Both the position numbers and the translations under genes were made by a program. Below the pieces are notes generated by a model. It did no database searches, was not told where the DNA came from, and saw only the letters and a program-made list of their open reading frames with translations. Below, piece after piece: positions 11,514 to 22,256 of a DNA stretch of 64,000 bases. This DNA is from Endothia cerciana (Eukaryota; Ascomycota; Sordariomycetes; Diaporthales; Cryphonectriaceae): assembly GCA_026119935.1 (NCBI GenBank), contig JALRMH010000041.1, forward strand, positions 186,001-250,000, given 5' to 3'. The first letter of the stretch is position 1. Every line of letters begins with the position of its first letter.

Positions 11514-13578
11514 TCAGCCTATATCCATATTTGCTGAGGATGAATACCCGAATTCTTGCAAACCTTCTTCGATCTCCAAGGGATCGAACGGTGTGTGGTC
11601 TAATGGAGCAGAGGCATCATTGGCCTTCTCGAACAACATTACCTTAGCATCCTTTGCTCTCTCCTCCATCTGTCCGATAATTGTGCAGACCCTCCAGCAC
11701 TCCGCCCACCGCAACGCCTCGACTCAGGATCGCCAGAGTGCTAGACATCCACACCGGCGCCCTATGGTGGTCGCCCCCATGCTTGCGGATCGTGAATGCG
11801 AGGAACAGAATGCCGGCCACAATCACGAAACCTTGAAGCGTGATCCATGGCCAGACAATAAGGTAGAACGTCATCAGGACGCCCTTGCTCCCCGATACCA
11901 GGTTGCTGGTGCCATCGAAACTCTTGTCCGCACCCGTTCTCAGCGCGTTGCTCATACTCGCCGCCAGGGCCATGAATGTAGCGTTCAGATCTGTGCTGGA
12001 GAAGAGGGCCTGCATCACACCAGGCGCGTACTGCACATTCGACGACTTCATGTAGAACCCGTTCAACCTACCGCTTTCGGCCCCGTTGCTCGTTATGTTG
12101 TATTCGCGCAGCGTCGAAGCAAAGGTCCCTTGGAAGTGCGAGCTGGTGCTGTCGACGGCTGCCTGGGAGATGTTAATCTGGTTGCCAGTCACGGCAGACG
12201 TAAGCGCGAGGTCGGTCCTCGGGATGACAGAGAAGTAGCCGTTGAACTCTATGCTGTCGAGCATGGTGCTGTTGAGAACGTCCGCATGATCCTGGGGCTG
12301 CCACGACTCCTGCACCCGCGTGGTGTCCACCGCCTGTTCCTTAACCACCTGCAACGTGCCGTTGGTCACTACAGACTCGTAGTTCCTCACACAGTAGTGA
12401 AGCGCGCACTCCAGTGCAGATCGTGGAAGATTGGGCCAGGCTGCTGACGAATTGTCCGGATCCGCGTTCACCTCAATCATGGTCATGGACCAGATGAGCA
12501 TCTGGATATCCTGCATGCCGACGGTTTCGCTCGCGTTCCCGGTGCCGAAGGTGGTCATCATGATAGCGCCATAAATGCCTTCATTAGCACCTTGGTCAAT
12601 TGAGCCATATTCCCAGCCGTTCTGATTGTCGATGTACAGACCGTTTGGCAACCTGAAAGCCGTGCGGCCATCGAACGTAACGGCGCACGCGCCATTGTCT
12701 GCTTCCAGGTTGCAATATAATCCGCCGTCCGTGACCACGCGTTCAAGGCTGCTCGTGAGGTCGGTGCACGTACTGCAGATTGCTAACGACTCAACATCTG
12801 GCCACGTGCAGTTGCCTGTTGGGCGCTGGAAGGAGGCTTGTTGTATCACATCCTGGATGGGCTGGTCAAGTCCATAGAGAATGGCAGACTGCATTGAGAA
12901 ATCTGCATCAGCAAATGTATTGGTGATGTTGCCCACGGGTGCTTCTGTACGATTAGCTTGATGTCCAAACCCATTGAGGTTAGTCCAAGAAACATACTTG
13001 ATGAGAGTTGTGACAGCTGCATGCTGTACTTGCTCGCCCTCGAGTACCGACCTGCTCGCGTGACTGTCGTGTTTGCATTAGCACTGTACACCACGTCCAG
13101 TCTGTACTGGACAAGCTGTTGGCTGAACGGGTCAACGGCAATGCTCAGCAGCACCACCAAGGCACCGATTCGGAGGAACCCGCTGTAACTGTCAGCCACG
13201 ATCGATATTAATTTTCAGCACTTCGGACGACATACATCGCTTTGCACTTCCAGAAGACCTTCAAACTCCCGAGGGGCCCTCGACTCGCCGACTCGCCGAC
13301 TCGATCCATTCGAAATCCATCAATGGCCTTCCTTGCTCAGCAAAGAGCATCCATTTCCACTGGCTTATCAGCTCCTCGATGGCGTACAGCAGCGCGGCTT
13401 TGCTAGCCGTCGAAAGAACCGAGACGATCGCGTTCAACGTGACGCCGTTCCAGTCGAAGATCGGCTTGCCATCGTACATTGCCAGGAAAACTGCAAGGAC
13501 TACCAAAAACAATGCAGAAGCAACTATGGCGGCAGCCTCTGCAAGGTAGGGCCGTAGAATAGAGGCCTTGCCGGCCAT
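11514..13578 (-). pseudogene. DUF3176 membrane protein, frameshifted
   Basis: Exons (minus strand) are 13578-13236, 13188-12998 and 12944 down to 11644 or 11514. Introns of 47 and 53 nt have GTATGT donors. The product starts with two hydrophobic helices, then the family block LMDFEWIESAS. A third segment (FLRIGALVVLLSIAVDPFSQQ) follows intron 1, then a long N-glycosylation-rich outer domain (NITNTF, NCTW) and a final helix before the tail. After FEWIESAS the frame breaks at a duplicated 8-bp unit. Without one unit the reading continues as SRGPLGSLKVFWKCKA, exactly the family pattern, and joins exon 2 in phase. A second break is likely near 11720: the open frame ends at 11644, but a more family-like tail (EALRWAECW to SSSANMDIG) runs in another frame to 11514. 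The function of DUF3176 proteins is unknown. Confidence 0.8.
13282..13303. repeat. 8-bp tandem duplication inside the DUF3176 gene
   Basis: GACTCGCC at 13282-13289 and 13290-13297, followed by a partial third unit GACTCG. Removing one full unit restores the DUF3176 reading frame. Confidence 0.9.
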
Positions 13579-13950
13579 GGTGATATCGAGATGCAAAAGC
13601 TAAACGACAAACGACAACGCTACAAAGCATACAATGCTCAAGGAGACAATCCGCTATTTTTAAATACCAGCTCTGTCCGAGACAATAGCTTAAGAGTAGC
13701 TGAAATTCAAGCCATCGCTAAACATGCCTAAGTACCTATGTAAATATCTAGCCCCCGTCTCGTGGGTCGGTGAGGGCGCATATAAACCTATTGATGCGTT
13801 AGTGTTGATTACGCCAAGACCCCACTGACCATCTACAACCATTCAGCTGGCAATCTCCTGAGTCGTGCTGTTTATACCATGCTAGGCACCGAGATTTCCA
13901 TCTAAAGGATAAAACACATCTTTGGTGCCTGTTCTGACATCTAGATGCGT

Positions 13951-13970
13951 ACTTAGTGCGACTTAGTGCG
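13951..13970. repeat. 10-bp tandem duplication
   Basis: ACTTAGTGCG occurs twice in a row just downstream of the symporter stop codon. It is non-coding and of the same scale as the 8-bp duplication 650 bp away. Confidence 0.85.
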
Positions 13971-14008
13971 ACTGATTCCCGCGAAGATCGTGGCGGCCAA
14001 ACCACTCA

Positions 14009-16370
14009 TCATTTCTCACTCTCCGAGCCCGTGTAATTGTTCACGGCTTTGCTGTCTACAGCCTCAATACGCTCTGACCCTGCCAGGTTCTCATCCTCTC
14101 GAGACAGACCGCGGAGTACCAGTGTGATCTGTCTCCAACCGTCTATGATTGGGAAGAAACCCGCAACGATCATGGTTCCCCAGACCCAGATGATAGACAC
14201 GACGACCCAGGCGACAAAGAACTTGTGGCTGAAAATATATTCTGCCGCGTACATGGGAAGAGGCCTGCATAATACTGGCATTAGAACCCGGGGAACGTAG
14301 AGGATCAATCAGTCTGGTCGGCGGATGGAAAGAAAAGGAGGACTTACCAGAGAACCCAGTGCCCAAAGAAGGTAGCCAGCGCCCAGGCACTTGCAATGAA
14401 GCCCCAGTGCTTCAGCTTCGCCTTGTCGCTCACATACGTCGAGGCAGCCGTCTCCTCAGCATGAGATATCTGTAAGCCACCAGCAGCGCTATTATCATGA
14501 AGAGCCTTTTCAAAGAGGAGCTTTTCTTTTCTGAAGTCCGCCCAATCGAAGTTGGCTGGTCGGACGAGGGAGATGATGACCGAGTACACCGCGGGACTCA
14601 GGGCCGACGCAACCGTTCCGTAGACGCATGGCAAGGTCTGGCCCGTGGCGGTGATGGTGATCTCTCCGTAGAGCGAATGGGCCGAGCCCAGCCAGACCGC
14701 GAGCCCCGTGAAGAGACCCAGGATTGGCGATACGATGGCCGCGATCCTGGACTGCTTCTTCCACAGGATCGTGAACGTCGTCGGGAAGATTCCGGGACAG
14801 GTCAGCACCCCAAGCATGTACAGCGTCCAGCCCAAATCCACACTCCCGTAGTACAGGGCTGTCGAGAAGGCGGCGCTGAATACGCCAAAGATAATGACGC
14901 CGATGTGGCTCCAGTGGATGACATCCCGGTCGGTGGCGGCGCGGTTGAAGTATTGCCGGTAGATGTCGAAGGTGATGATACTAGACACGGCGATCACCTG
15001 CGCTGAGATCGTCGAGGTTACGGCCATGAAGGTGATGAGCAGGACAGCAGCTGCTCCTCCTTTACCAGCGATGGCGATAGCCGCATATGGCAGCACAAGG
15101 CCGTTGGATATTTCAGTGGCGGACATACGGTCGGGGTACGTGGGAAACCTAGGAGAGGGAATGTTCTCTAATCCGAGGGCTGTCAAGGACATGATGGTTC
15201 CCAAGCACCAGGGAATGGCGAAGTAGGCGACGCCGCCAATGATATAGCCTGGTACAACAGCCTGAGGGGCCGCGCTGAAGGCCTTGGTAAAAAACCCAGT
15301 GTCCATGATTACCAGTCCGAAATTGGCCAGGATGTGAATGATCCCGAAAAGTATAGCCTGAAAGGAGAATATCTTAGCTGGACTGCAGACCATAAGACGG
15401 CCCGAAGTATTATCGTGTTGCGAGCACTTACATCCTTGCTCGCCATGGTCAGGTACGAGCCGTCATGGTTCCCTGCCACGGGGTGGCTGTTCCCGGCCGC
15501 TACTACCAGCTCAAAAAGCTGCCCAATGGAGGGAACTTCTGGCAGCATGAAGGTCTTGATGGTGAAGAAGCAGATGATGACAGTGATGGTAAAGGTGTGA
15601 ATATAATCAGTCAAGAAGGTGGCCTTGATACCGCCAACGAAAGTGTATAGTACCACACTCGCGGGGAGTAGAAAGATGGCTGCGACGACTGGCATTCCGG
15701 TCCTGACGTTCACCGGCTTGGTCAGCCCGAAGACACTTAATAGATAGTAAGAGATGACGAGAAGGCACCCACAGTGCTGAAATTGCCGCGCTGGCCCCGA
15801 GTAGCATGTTGGCAACCGCAATGATGTTGTTGATCAGACACAGAGCGATCCACACTCCGTGGGCCGCCAGTCCATATCGTATACGAACGATCTCGAGCAG
15901 CGTATGGGCTTCCGGGATACGCATTTTGCAGGCAATGCCTAGCACAGAGAAGAAGACAATCATTGGTGAGCACCTATCATATTTCGTAGACCGTTAGCAT
16001 GCTCATGGGGCATAGTATTGAGTGATGCAGCGTTTTGGGCTTACCCAGCGGCGAACCAAAAAGGTCCTGCGACACCATAATTATAGCCCACAAGACTACT
16101 TCCTAACATCGCCGTGCTCCAAAGCCAGCTGGAGATAACAGCAGATGCTGTCAGTCCAGTGCCCACGCGGCGATTTGCCGTCATGAACATCTCTGTCGTC
16201 CTGTTGTCTTCGCCTACCGTTCTTCTCAACAGGTATGTTACCAGAATCATCACAAAAGCGATGAGGAAGCCAACAGCTACGACGACCGCATAGCCAGCTG
16301 CTTGGGGCAAGGGTGGCTCAATGCCACCGTCCGAGGCTCGCGGTGAGATCATTGAGGTTGTCGCGAGCAT
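14009..16370 (-). CDS. DUR3-like sodium:solute symporter (urea/polyamine type)
   Basis: Five exons (minus strand: 16370-16045, 15973-15773, 15702-15432, 15357-14348, 14264-14009) give 687 residues, the usual size for fungal DUR3-type carriers. Four introns of 70-83 nt have good sites; all phases close. Family landmarks are a first helix after PLPQAAGYAVVV, then TASAVISSWLWSTAMLG, YNYGVAGPFWFAAG, IPEAHTLLEIVRIRYG, VLYTFVGGIKATFLTDYIHT, GNHDGSYLTM and about 13-15 membrane segments in all. DUR3 relatives import urea, spermidine or putrescine with sodium or protons at the plasma membrane. The actual substrate cannot be read from sequence. Start choice: ATG at 16370 or 16352; an upstream in-frame ATG at 16586 would add a non-family 72-residue leader and was not chosen. 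The gene is divergent from the FMN monooxygenase. Confidence 0.92.
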
Positions 16371-17011
16371 CGCTCTTCCAATCGTGGTGGTGTGAGGATC
16401 GTACAGAAAGGCGACCGTCGCTTGGAGGATAAGCATAATTGGGGCATGCCGGGAGATCTTTGTATCATAGTGAGAGACCCACCCATAAGGATTGCGAAAA
16501 GCTACATCTTGATAAGGCCCATGAGGATCTTCTGCTGTGGTATAGGTGAATATGTTTGAGGCGACACCCAGTAAAGATTGTGCCATACTAGGGCGTATCA
16601 CCCATTGCTAGCACCTGGGCAGCCATGCGAGGACCGCCATGGATGTCGCAGACAGTTATACCGGTCAGGGTATGCATACGATAGCCGAACCTCAATCCAT
16701 TTCATGTGGGTCTTCGGGTATGTTTGAGCTCCCGATGCTGGATACAAATCGCGAGTGATTAGCCTCAATCACGTCAACGTGCACCCCGACGTTCAATGCA
16801 ACGATACTCCTAGCTTCGCGAATTTCTGGGCCACGTGCGATGACGCTGGTGTTGGCTCTGATCCTAGTTTATTTCAAGCCCCCCTTCTCTTCTGGAAGAG
16901 GAAAAGGCTCTAAGAGTGAAGATAAATAGTCAACATACTTGAAGTCCAAGGTCTCACGGAAGGAGTTCGATTCCAGACGTGGAATCCGGCGGCCTCGCAA
17001 TACAGTTGGAA
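16371..17011. promoter_or_regulatory. Shared divergent promoter, symporter / FMN monooxygenase
   Basis: About 640 bp separate the two divergent ATGs, so both genes may share control. A palindromic CACGTG sits at 16832-16837, and an AGATAA site (HGATAR, the binding pattern of AreA/Nit2-type nitrogen regulators) at 16920-16925. Single sites of this length occur by chance; a regulatory role is only suggested by the nitrogen-linked families on both sides. Confidence 0.35.
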
Positions 17012-18582
17012 ATGGCATCATCAACCGCCGATCTGGAGAATGGTGAGCTCGCGAAAAAGAAGCTTATCATCAATGCATTCGTCGAATCCTGCAGCGGACA
17101 TCAGTCACCTGGCCTGTGGCGGCACCCACGTGACCACTCATGGGACTTCAACAACGTCCAGCACTGGGTGAAATTAGCACAGCTACTAGAAAAGGGCAAC
17201 TTCCATGGCATGTTTATAGCTGACGTCCTCGTAAGTACACATTCTCCAGACAGGGAGATTTACTAAAGAAGTCTAAATTCGACCGTCTGACAACCTCATA
17301 GGGATCCTACGACGTTTACAAGGGCCCGCAGAACCCAGACCCTGCTGTGATCTCGGGCGCGCAATGGCCTGTCAACGAGCCTCTTGCTGCGGTCTCAGCT
17401 ATGGCCGCTGTCACCAAGAACCTTGGTTTCGGCGTCACCGTTGCGACTACCTACGAGCAGCCGTACCACCTTGCTCGACGACTGAGTACCCTCGACCACT
17501 TGACCGGAGGTCGGCTCGGGTGGAACGTCGTCACGGGCTATCTTGACTCAGCTGCTAGGAATCTTGGCTGTACGGAACAGCTGGCCCATGATGAGCGATA
17601 TGCGATGGCAGAGGAGTATATGGAGGTCATGTACAAATTATGGTAAGCTTTCGCCTAGGTCTTGCTATTGCGGGCTTGGGGTTGGCCAACTCACGTCGCA
17701 TATAGGCAATCCTCATGGCGTGACGATGCCGTGAAGCTGGACCGAGAAAAGGGGGTATACACCGATCCCAAACTCGTTCGCAAGATCGACCATCTTGGCA
17801 AGCATTACACCGTCCCGGGGCCCCATATCTGCCAACCGTCGCCCCAGCGAACACCGGTCATAATGCAGGCCGGAACTTCGAAGGCAGGCAAAGCCTTCGC
17901 TGCTCGCCACGCAGAGGCCATCTTTGTTGCAGGTCACAGTCCAGTTGTTGTGGCGAAGAATGTCGCAGACATCCGGGCCATGGCGCGGGATGAGTTCGGC
18001 CGTGACCCCACGACGATCAAGTTCTTGGCGTTGTTGTGCCCCATCATTGCAGACACTCATGAGCAGGCAGTCGCCAAGTATGAAGAGTTCGTGAGCTATG
18101 GGTCTGAAGATGGTGCACTGGCTCTTTTCGGTGGCTGGACAGGAATCGACCTGGACAAATACGAAGACGACGAGGAACTGCGCCATGTCGAGTCAAACGC
18201 CATCCGTTCTGCAGTGGAGGCCTGGTCTAAGTCTGCACCAGGTATCCCGAAGTGGACAAAGCACACCGTCGCGAATCACATCAAGGTTGGTGGTTTGGGA
18301 ACTACAGTAGCTGGCACGGCGGAAGAAGTCGCAGATGAGATGGAAAGGTGGGTCAAGGAGGCCGATATTGACGGGTTCAACTTGGCATATGCTCTCATGC
18401 CCGAGTCCTTTGAAAATTTCATTGACTATCTCTTGCCTGTCTTGAGAAGCCGTGGCCTATTCTGGGACGGGTATGCTGTCGAGGGCGGCACGTATCGTGA
18501 GAATCTCTACGGGAAGCAGGGAGTTGCACGACCCCCGAGCGATCATACTGCAGCTACTTACCACTGGAAGGCAGAGGATTAG
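17012..18582 (+). CDS. NtaA/DszA-type FMN-dependent monooxygenase
   Basis: Three exons (17012-17230, 17302-17642, 17706-18582) encode 478 residues. Both introns have GTAAG donors and in-phase junctions. The start is the first ATG (MASSTADLENG). The sequence matches the bacterial-luciferase-like flavin monooxygenase group that includes nitrilotriacetate monooxygenase A, SnaA and DszA. Typical blocks are NFHGMFIADVLGSYDVY, PAVISGAQWPVNEPLAAVSAMA, HLARRLSTLDHLTGGRLGWN, MQAGTSKAGKAFAARHAEA and DGFNLAYA. These enzymes use FMNH2 from a partner reductase to oxidise or cleave small N- or S-containing compounds. No reductase gene is seen in the window. It pairs divergently with the symporter, suggesting uptake and oxidation of the same compound (inference). 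The gene is intact. Confidence 0.93.
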
Positions 18583-19185
18583 GAGACACAGATACAAGAA
18601 TGAACAACAAGGTTAGAAGAATTCGTCAAGATTTCTCCCTGTCGTTCTCAGCTTTGCATCCTCACCTTAGTGCCTTAACTTCTTATTGGCCTCGACGCTT
18701 CTCGCCTGAGGCCAACCATCCGTGTATCCCCATCCATCTAAACGTAGTTATAGTGCATTATACCCAGGAAGCTTGTAAGGGCGGCCCGCACCTTGCTAAG
18801 CCCCTGGGTGAATATACGCCTCAAACATAGCCCTGCTTACGTGCTTGGTATGATATGCTTAGCAATCAGCTAGGAACTTTTGGTCCACACTCCATAATAT
18901 AATCCCTGTCTCAGGTCATATCTAAGTAAGAGAGTGCTTACTTGGTCCTGAGGCATGTTGAAAAGTGGGTTGAGGAACGTGACCGGCTAGGAAATAAGAA
19001 TCCTAAATTTTGTTTTCAGTCCGCGGCCGAAGGCCGAGGGAAGAAAGTGAGGAGGGGAGGCCATACCTGTACAAGATAACACATGTTCGAACCCAGCCTC
19101 TCCTCAAGGTCAACAAAGAACTAGTTTCTCCTTTCTATATGAAGCGTTAGACGAAATCTGTTGTCGTGTTTGCACCCGCCGAATC
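18583..19185. other. Intergenic region with an LTR-like segment
   Basis: No gene. The segment 18956-19115 begins TGTTGA and ends TCAACA, the inverted ends expected of a solo retrotransposon LTR. The flanking 5-mers (AGGCA and AAGAA) do not match as a target-site duplication, so the call is weak. Confidence 0.3.
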
Positions 19186-20109
19186 ATGTCTCACACACAC
19201 CAAACCCGTACTCTCTTCCAGCTCTCGGATAAAGGAACGTAGTTCGAGAATATCGCCGTCCGTCACAATGGCATCGTCCTCACGACTGCGCTCCACGCCC
19301 CTGAGGTATTGGCGATCCACCCTTCAACTGGCAAGGCCGAAGTTGCCGTCAGATTCCCAGAGGATGTTAAGGGTGTTGTGGGCATCGCAGAGCTCGCGCA
19401 GGACGTCTTCGCATTCGGAGCAGCCGAATGGAACATCATGGCCAATGCCACCGCGGCGGGGCCCTGGTCTATTTGGGTCGTAGACTTCAACCTCGGTGAC
19501 CAGGCAGGAGCAATTGTCCCTAAGATGATCGCAAAGGGGCCAAAAGATGGTCTGGCGAACGGGCTGGCCCGGTTAGATGACCACACCGTGTTGATAGCGG
19601 ACTCCATCGTTGGTGTCGTCTACAAAGTAGACGTTACCAATCCCGAGCCTGGATGCGTTGAGGCATACGTGGACGACTTGATGAGAGCCCCCGCCGATGC
19701 GTTCCTGCCCATTGGCATCAACGGAATCAAAATACGTGGCGAGCATCTATACTTCACCAACACCATGCGACAGACATTCTACAGGTTGCCCCTCGCCAGC
19801 GGGGGCTCCGTGGAGGAGATTGCCTCAGGCTTCACCCAGGGTGATTTCGACTTTGATGCCGATGGTACGGCGTACATCACCACTCGCGTTAGTCACACTA
19901 TCGTGAAGCTGACACCAAACTCAATGAAAGTCGTCACTGTCGCGGGAGACCTTGAAAGTCTGGACGTAGCGGGCCCGACTGCTTGTGCTATTGGAAGGGG
20001 AGAGGGCAAAAAGCGGCTTTACGTCTGTACTTCTGGAGCTTTGTCTGCTCCTGTAAAAGGGACAGAGACTGAGCCAGCGAAGGTGGTTGTCATTGACTTG
20101 GAAGTATAA
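19186..20109 (+). pseudogene. SMP-30/gluconolactonase-like beta-propeller with one nonsense codon
   Basis: One uninterrupted frame of 307 codons runs from ATG 19186 to TAA 20107-20109, except for TAG at 19240-19242 (codon 19). Around it the reading is LFQLSDKGT, stop, FENIAVRHNG. Relatives of this fungal propeller family have tryptophan there (GTWFENIAVR), so the change is TGG to TAG. No splice pair removes it. Downstream blocks are typical: PEVLAIHPSTG, GLANGLARLDDHTVLIADS, FLPIGINGIKIRGEHLYFTNT, QGDFDFDADGTAYIT. SMP-30-like propellers hydrolyse lactones or esters; in clusters they often sit beside oxygenases. No ATG follows the stop until about 19438, which would remove the first blades, so the allele is probably null unless the stop is read through or is an assembly error. 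Confidence 0.85.
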
Positions 20110-20283
20110 GCATGCGACAATGCTTGGCATTTTGGAGTCGGCGGAATAGGGTGCTGAAATCGGAACTTACTATCCCAATTTCTGAATTTAAACGTACATC
20201 TGCCCCTACACGTTACTACACATCCAGCCTTAGCAGCCTCGTAGGCTGCCTGCCGATCAACGCTCACTACGTAGTCAGTGGCT

Positions 20284-22256
20284 TCATGTTCGTGCTGCAT
20301 GCATGTTTTCCGTCACTGCTCGTCCCGAACTTACCGCGGTTCCTGTATTCAGACTTTTCTTGTCCGTCAAACCAACCACGGCGGCCTTTCTCTCATTACT
20401 AAGGGGGTGGACGGCCACAAAACCACCAGCAACAGCCCCAAGCCCGGCAAAGGCCACATACTAAAATAGTCTGGTTAGTCCTTCAGTACTATGCTCCAGT
20501 GTTGTCACAGCTACTCACCATGATCCACATCGCCCTCAAAGACTGCGCCATGGCTTGTATCACGACCAACCTCTGGTCGCTTCCGAGAGATTTTATGAGT
20601 TCGACGTTCGCCGCGGCCTGAGCACCGCTCAGTTGCCCGGCGAGCTCAGGACCCAATGCTGCGATGAGCTGGCCGGCGTGGTGGTTCATGACGTTCCCGT
20701 AGACCACACCCCCCACGCTGATCGAAATTGCCGATGATATAGTCCGCATGAACCCAAAGGTTGTAGTTCCAGTGGCGATGTCCTCAGTGTCAATCGCTGC
20801 TTGTAGAGCCAATAGTGGGCCCTCCAAGTTGAGGCCAATCCCGAGCCCGGCAACGAGTTGGTAAAGAACCAATTTGGTCCAATTGATTTCAAAGTCGAGG
20901 TCGACGAGGAGACCAACCCCAAGAACCATAAGCGCAGAACCGAGATACACAGTGTAGATATACTTTCCCGTCTGTTGAATGTAGGTGCCGGTGAGAGCGG
21001 CCGTGACGCTGATACACAGCACATATGGCAACATGTAGACCCCGGAGAGGAGAGGGCTTACACCGAGGACAGCCTGGAAGTAAAGAGGTAGATAATAAGC
21101 GATTCCGAGGAAAACGTAGCCATGGCAGAAACAGACGGCAAAACTTGCTGCGCTTGACCACGTCCGAAACAGTCTGAGAGGCATAATAGGTCTCGCCGCA
21201 ATACAACGTTCGTTCAGGAGCACCATGCCCCAGATGAGAGCACCGAAAACTATCAGGCAGATGACGGTGGAAGAACTCCACTTGTAAGAGTTGCCCCCGA
21301 ATGTAAGACCAAGTAGGAGCATCAGGGTGCCGCCGAGGATCAGCGTTGCACCAGACCAATCGATGGCCTGAAGGCCTTTCCAGATTGGCGTTCGTGGAGT
21401 TTGCAATTTCAGATTGAAAACGATCAAAATGAATACCGAGCCTGTGATTGGTACTGGAAAGTTGTCAGATCTTTTTGTGCTAGGCGTCACAGGGAATGTC
21501 CGGCATACGATTAAGGTAGAAGCACGAGCGCCACCTGAGATAGGAGATTAATATTAGCATGGAATTATTCGTATGGTTGAATTAACCATGTTCGACTCAC
21601 GTAGTTTCTTGAGAGAAAACGCCTCCTAGGATAGGCCCGATACCAGCTGCGAAAGCCCAAGTGACCGACGTCAGGCCAAAGTACAGCCCGCGTTCCCTCA
21701 GTGAAAACAGATCACTGATACAGATATTCACAAGGTTTTGCAGTCCGGAAGCACCGGTACCTTGCACAGCACGTCCAGCAATGAACGGTGGCAGAGTCTC
21801 GGCGAAGGAACACATTGCTGAACCGGTAAAGAATATTGCGAGGACAAGCAGCAAAATTGGCTTCCTACCCCAGATGTCAGAAAATTTTCCCCATAGCGGT
21901 GTTGTACTTGCGTGAGCAAGAACATAAGAACTACCGATCCAGGTGTATCCTGAAACGGAACCAAAGTGATTAGTGATGGTCGGCAGGGCATTCGCAACGA
22001 TGGTGATATCGAGGGCAGCAACAAAAACGCAAGCACAGAGGCAGGTCATGAGAATTGTGATTTGAAGTAGGCTGGTTCTCGCAGGCTCTGAGGCCGCGAT
22101 TGGGACTTCAGATATCCTTATTCCATCGTTCCTAAGGTCTGAAGAGAGTTCTGGAATTGGGAGGGTATCAAGTGGCCGGGCGAGATGGGACGCCTCCAAT
22201 GTGGGAGTGGGCATCCCGATCGACTCAATCATCTGGCTGGAAGGGAGGCTCTCCAT
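20284..22256 (-). CDS. MFS transporter, 14-TMS DHA2 drug/metabolite exporter type
   Basis: Four exons (minus strand: 22256-21601, 21534-21509, 21453-20519, 20460-20284) encode 597 residues. Exon 2 is only 26 nt and rejoins the canonical TWRSCFYLNLPITGSVF. Introns are 66, 55 and 58 nt with GTGAGT, GTATGC and GTGAGT donors. After a hydrophilic N-terminus of about 70 residues come DITIVANALPTI (DHA2 motif D1), GKFSDIWGRKPIL (motif A), GASGLQNLVNICISDL, GIGPILGGVFSQ (motif C) and about 14 helices. This group exports toxins, drugs and fungal secondary metabolites, or imports siderophores. Its position beside oxidases makes export of a local product plausible. All phases close and no lesion is seen. 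Confidence 0.93.

Noticed and set aside
11296..12447. 383-codon plus-strand frame opposite the DUF3176 gene
   Set aside because: Arg/His-rich shadow composition; the minus strand carries the glycosylated DUF3176 domain.
16370..16586. Upstream in-frame ATG (16586) as the start of the symporter
   Set aside because: It would add about 72 residues without similarity or topology typical of DUR3 proteins; ATG 16370 or 16352 fits better.
19080..19100. tRNA B-box-like TGTTCGAACCC
   Set aside because: The flanking bases cannot pair as a T-stem and no A-box or acceptor stem is present.
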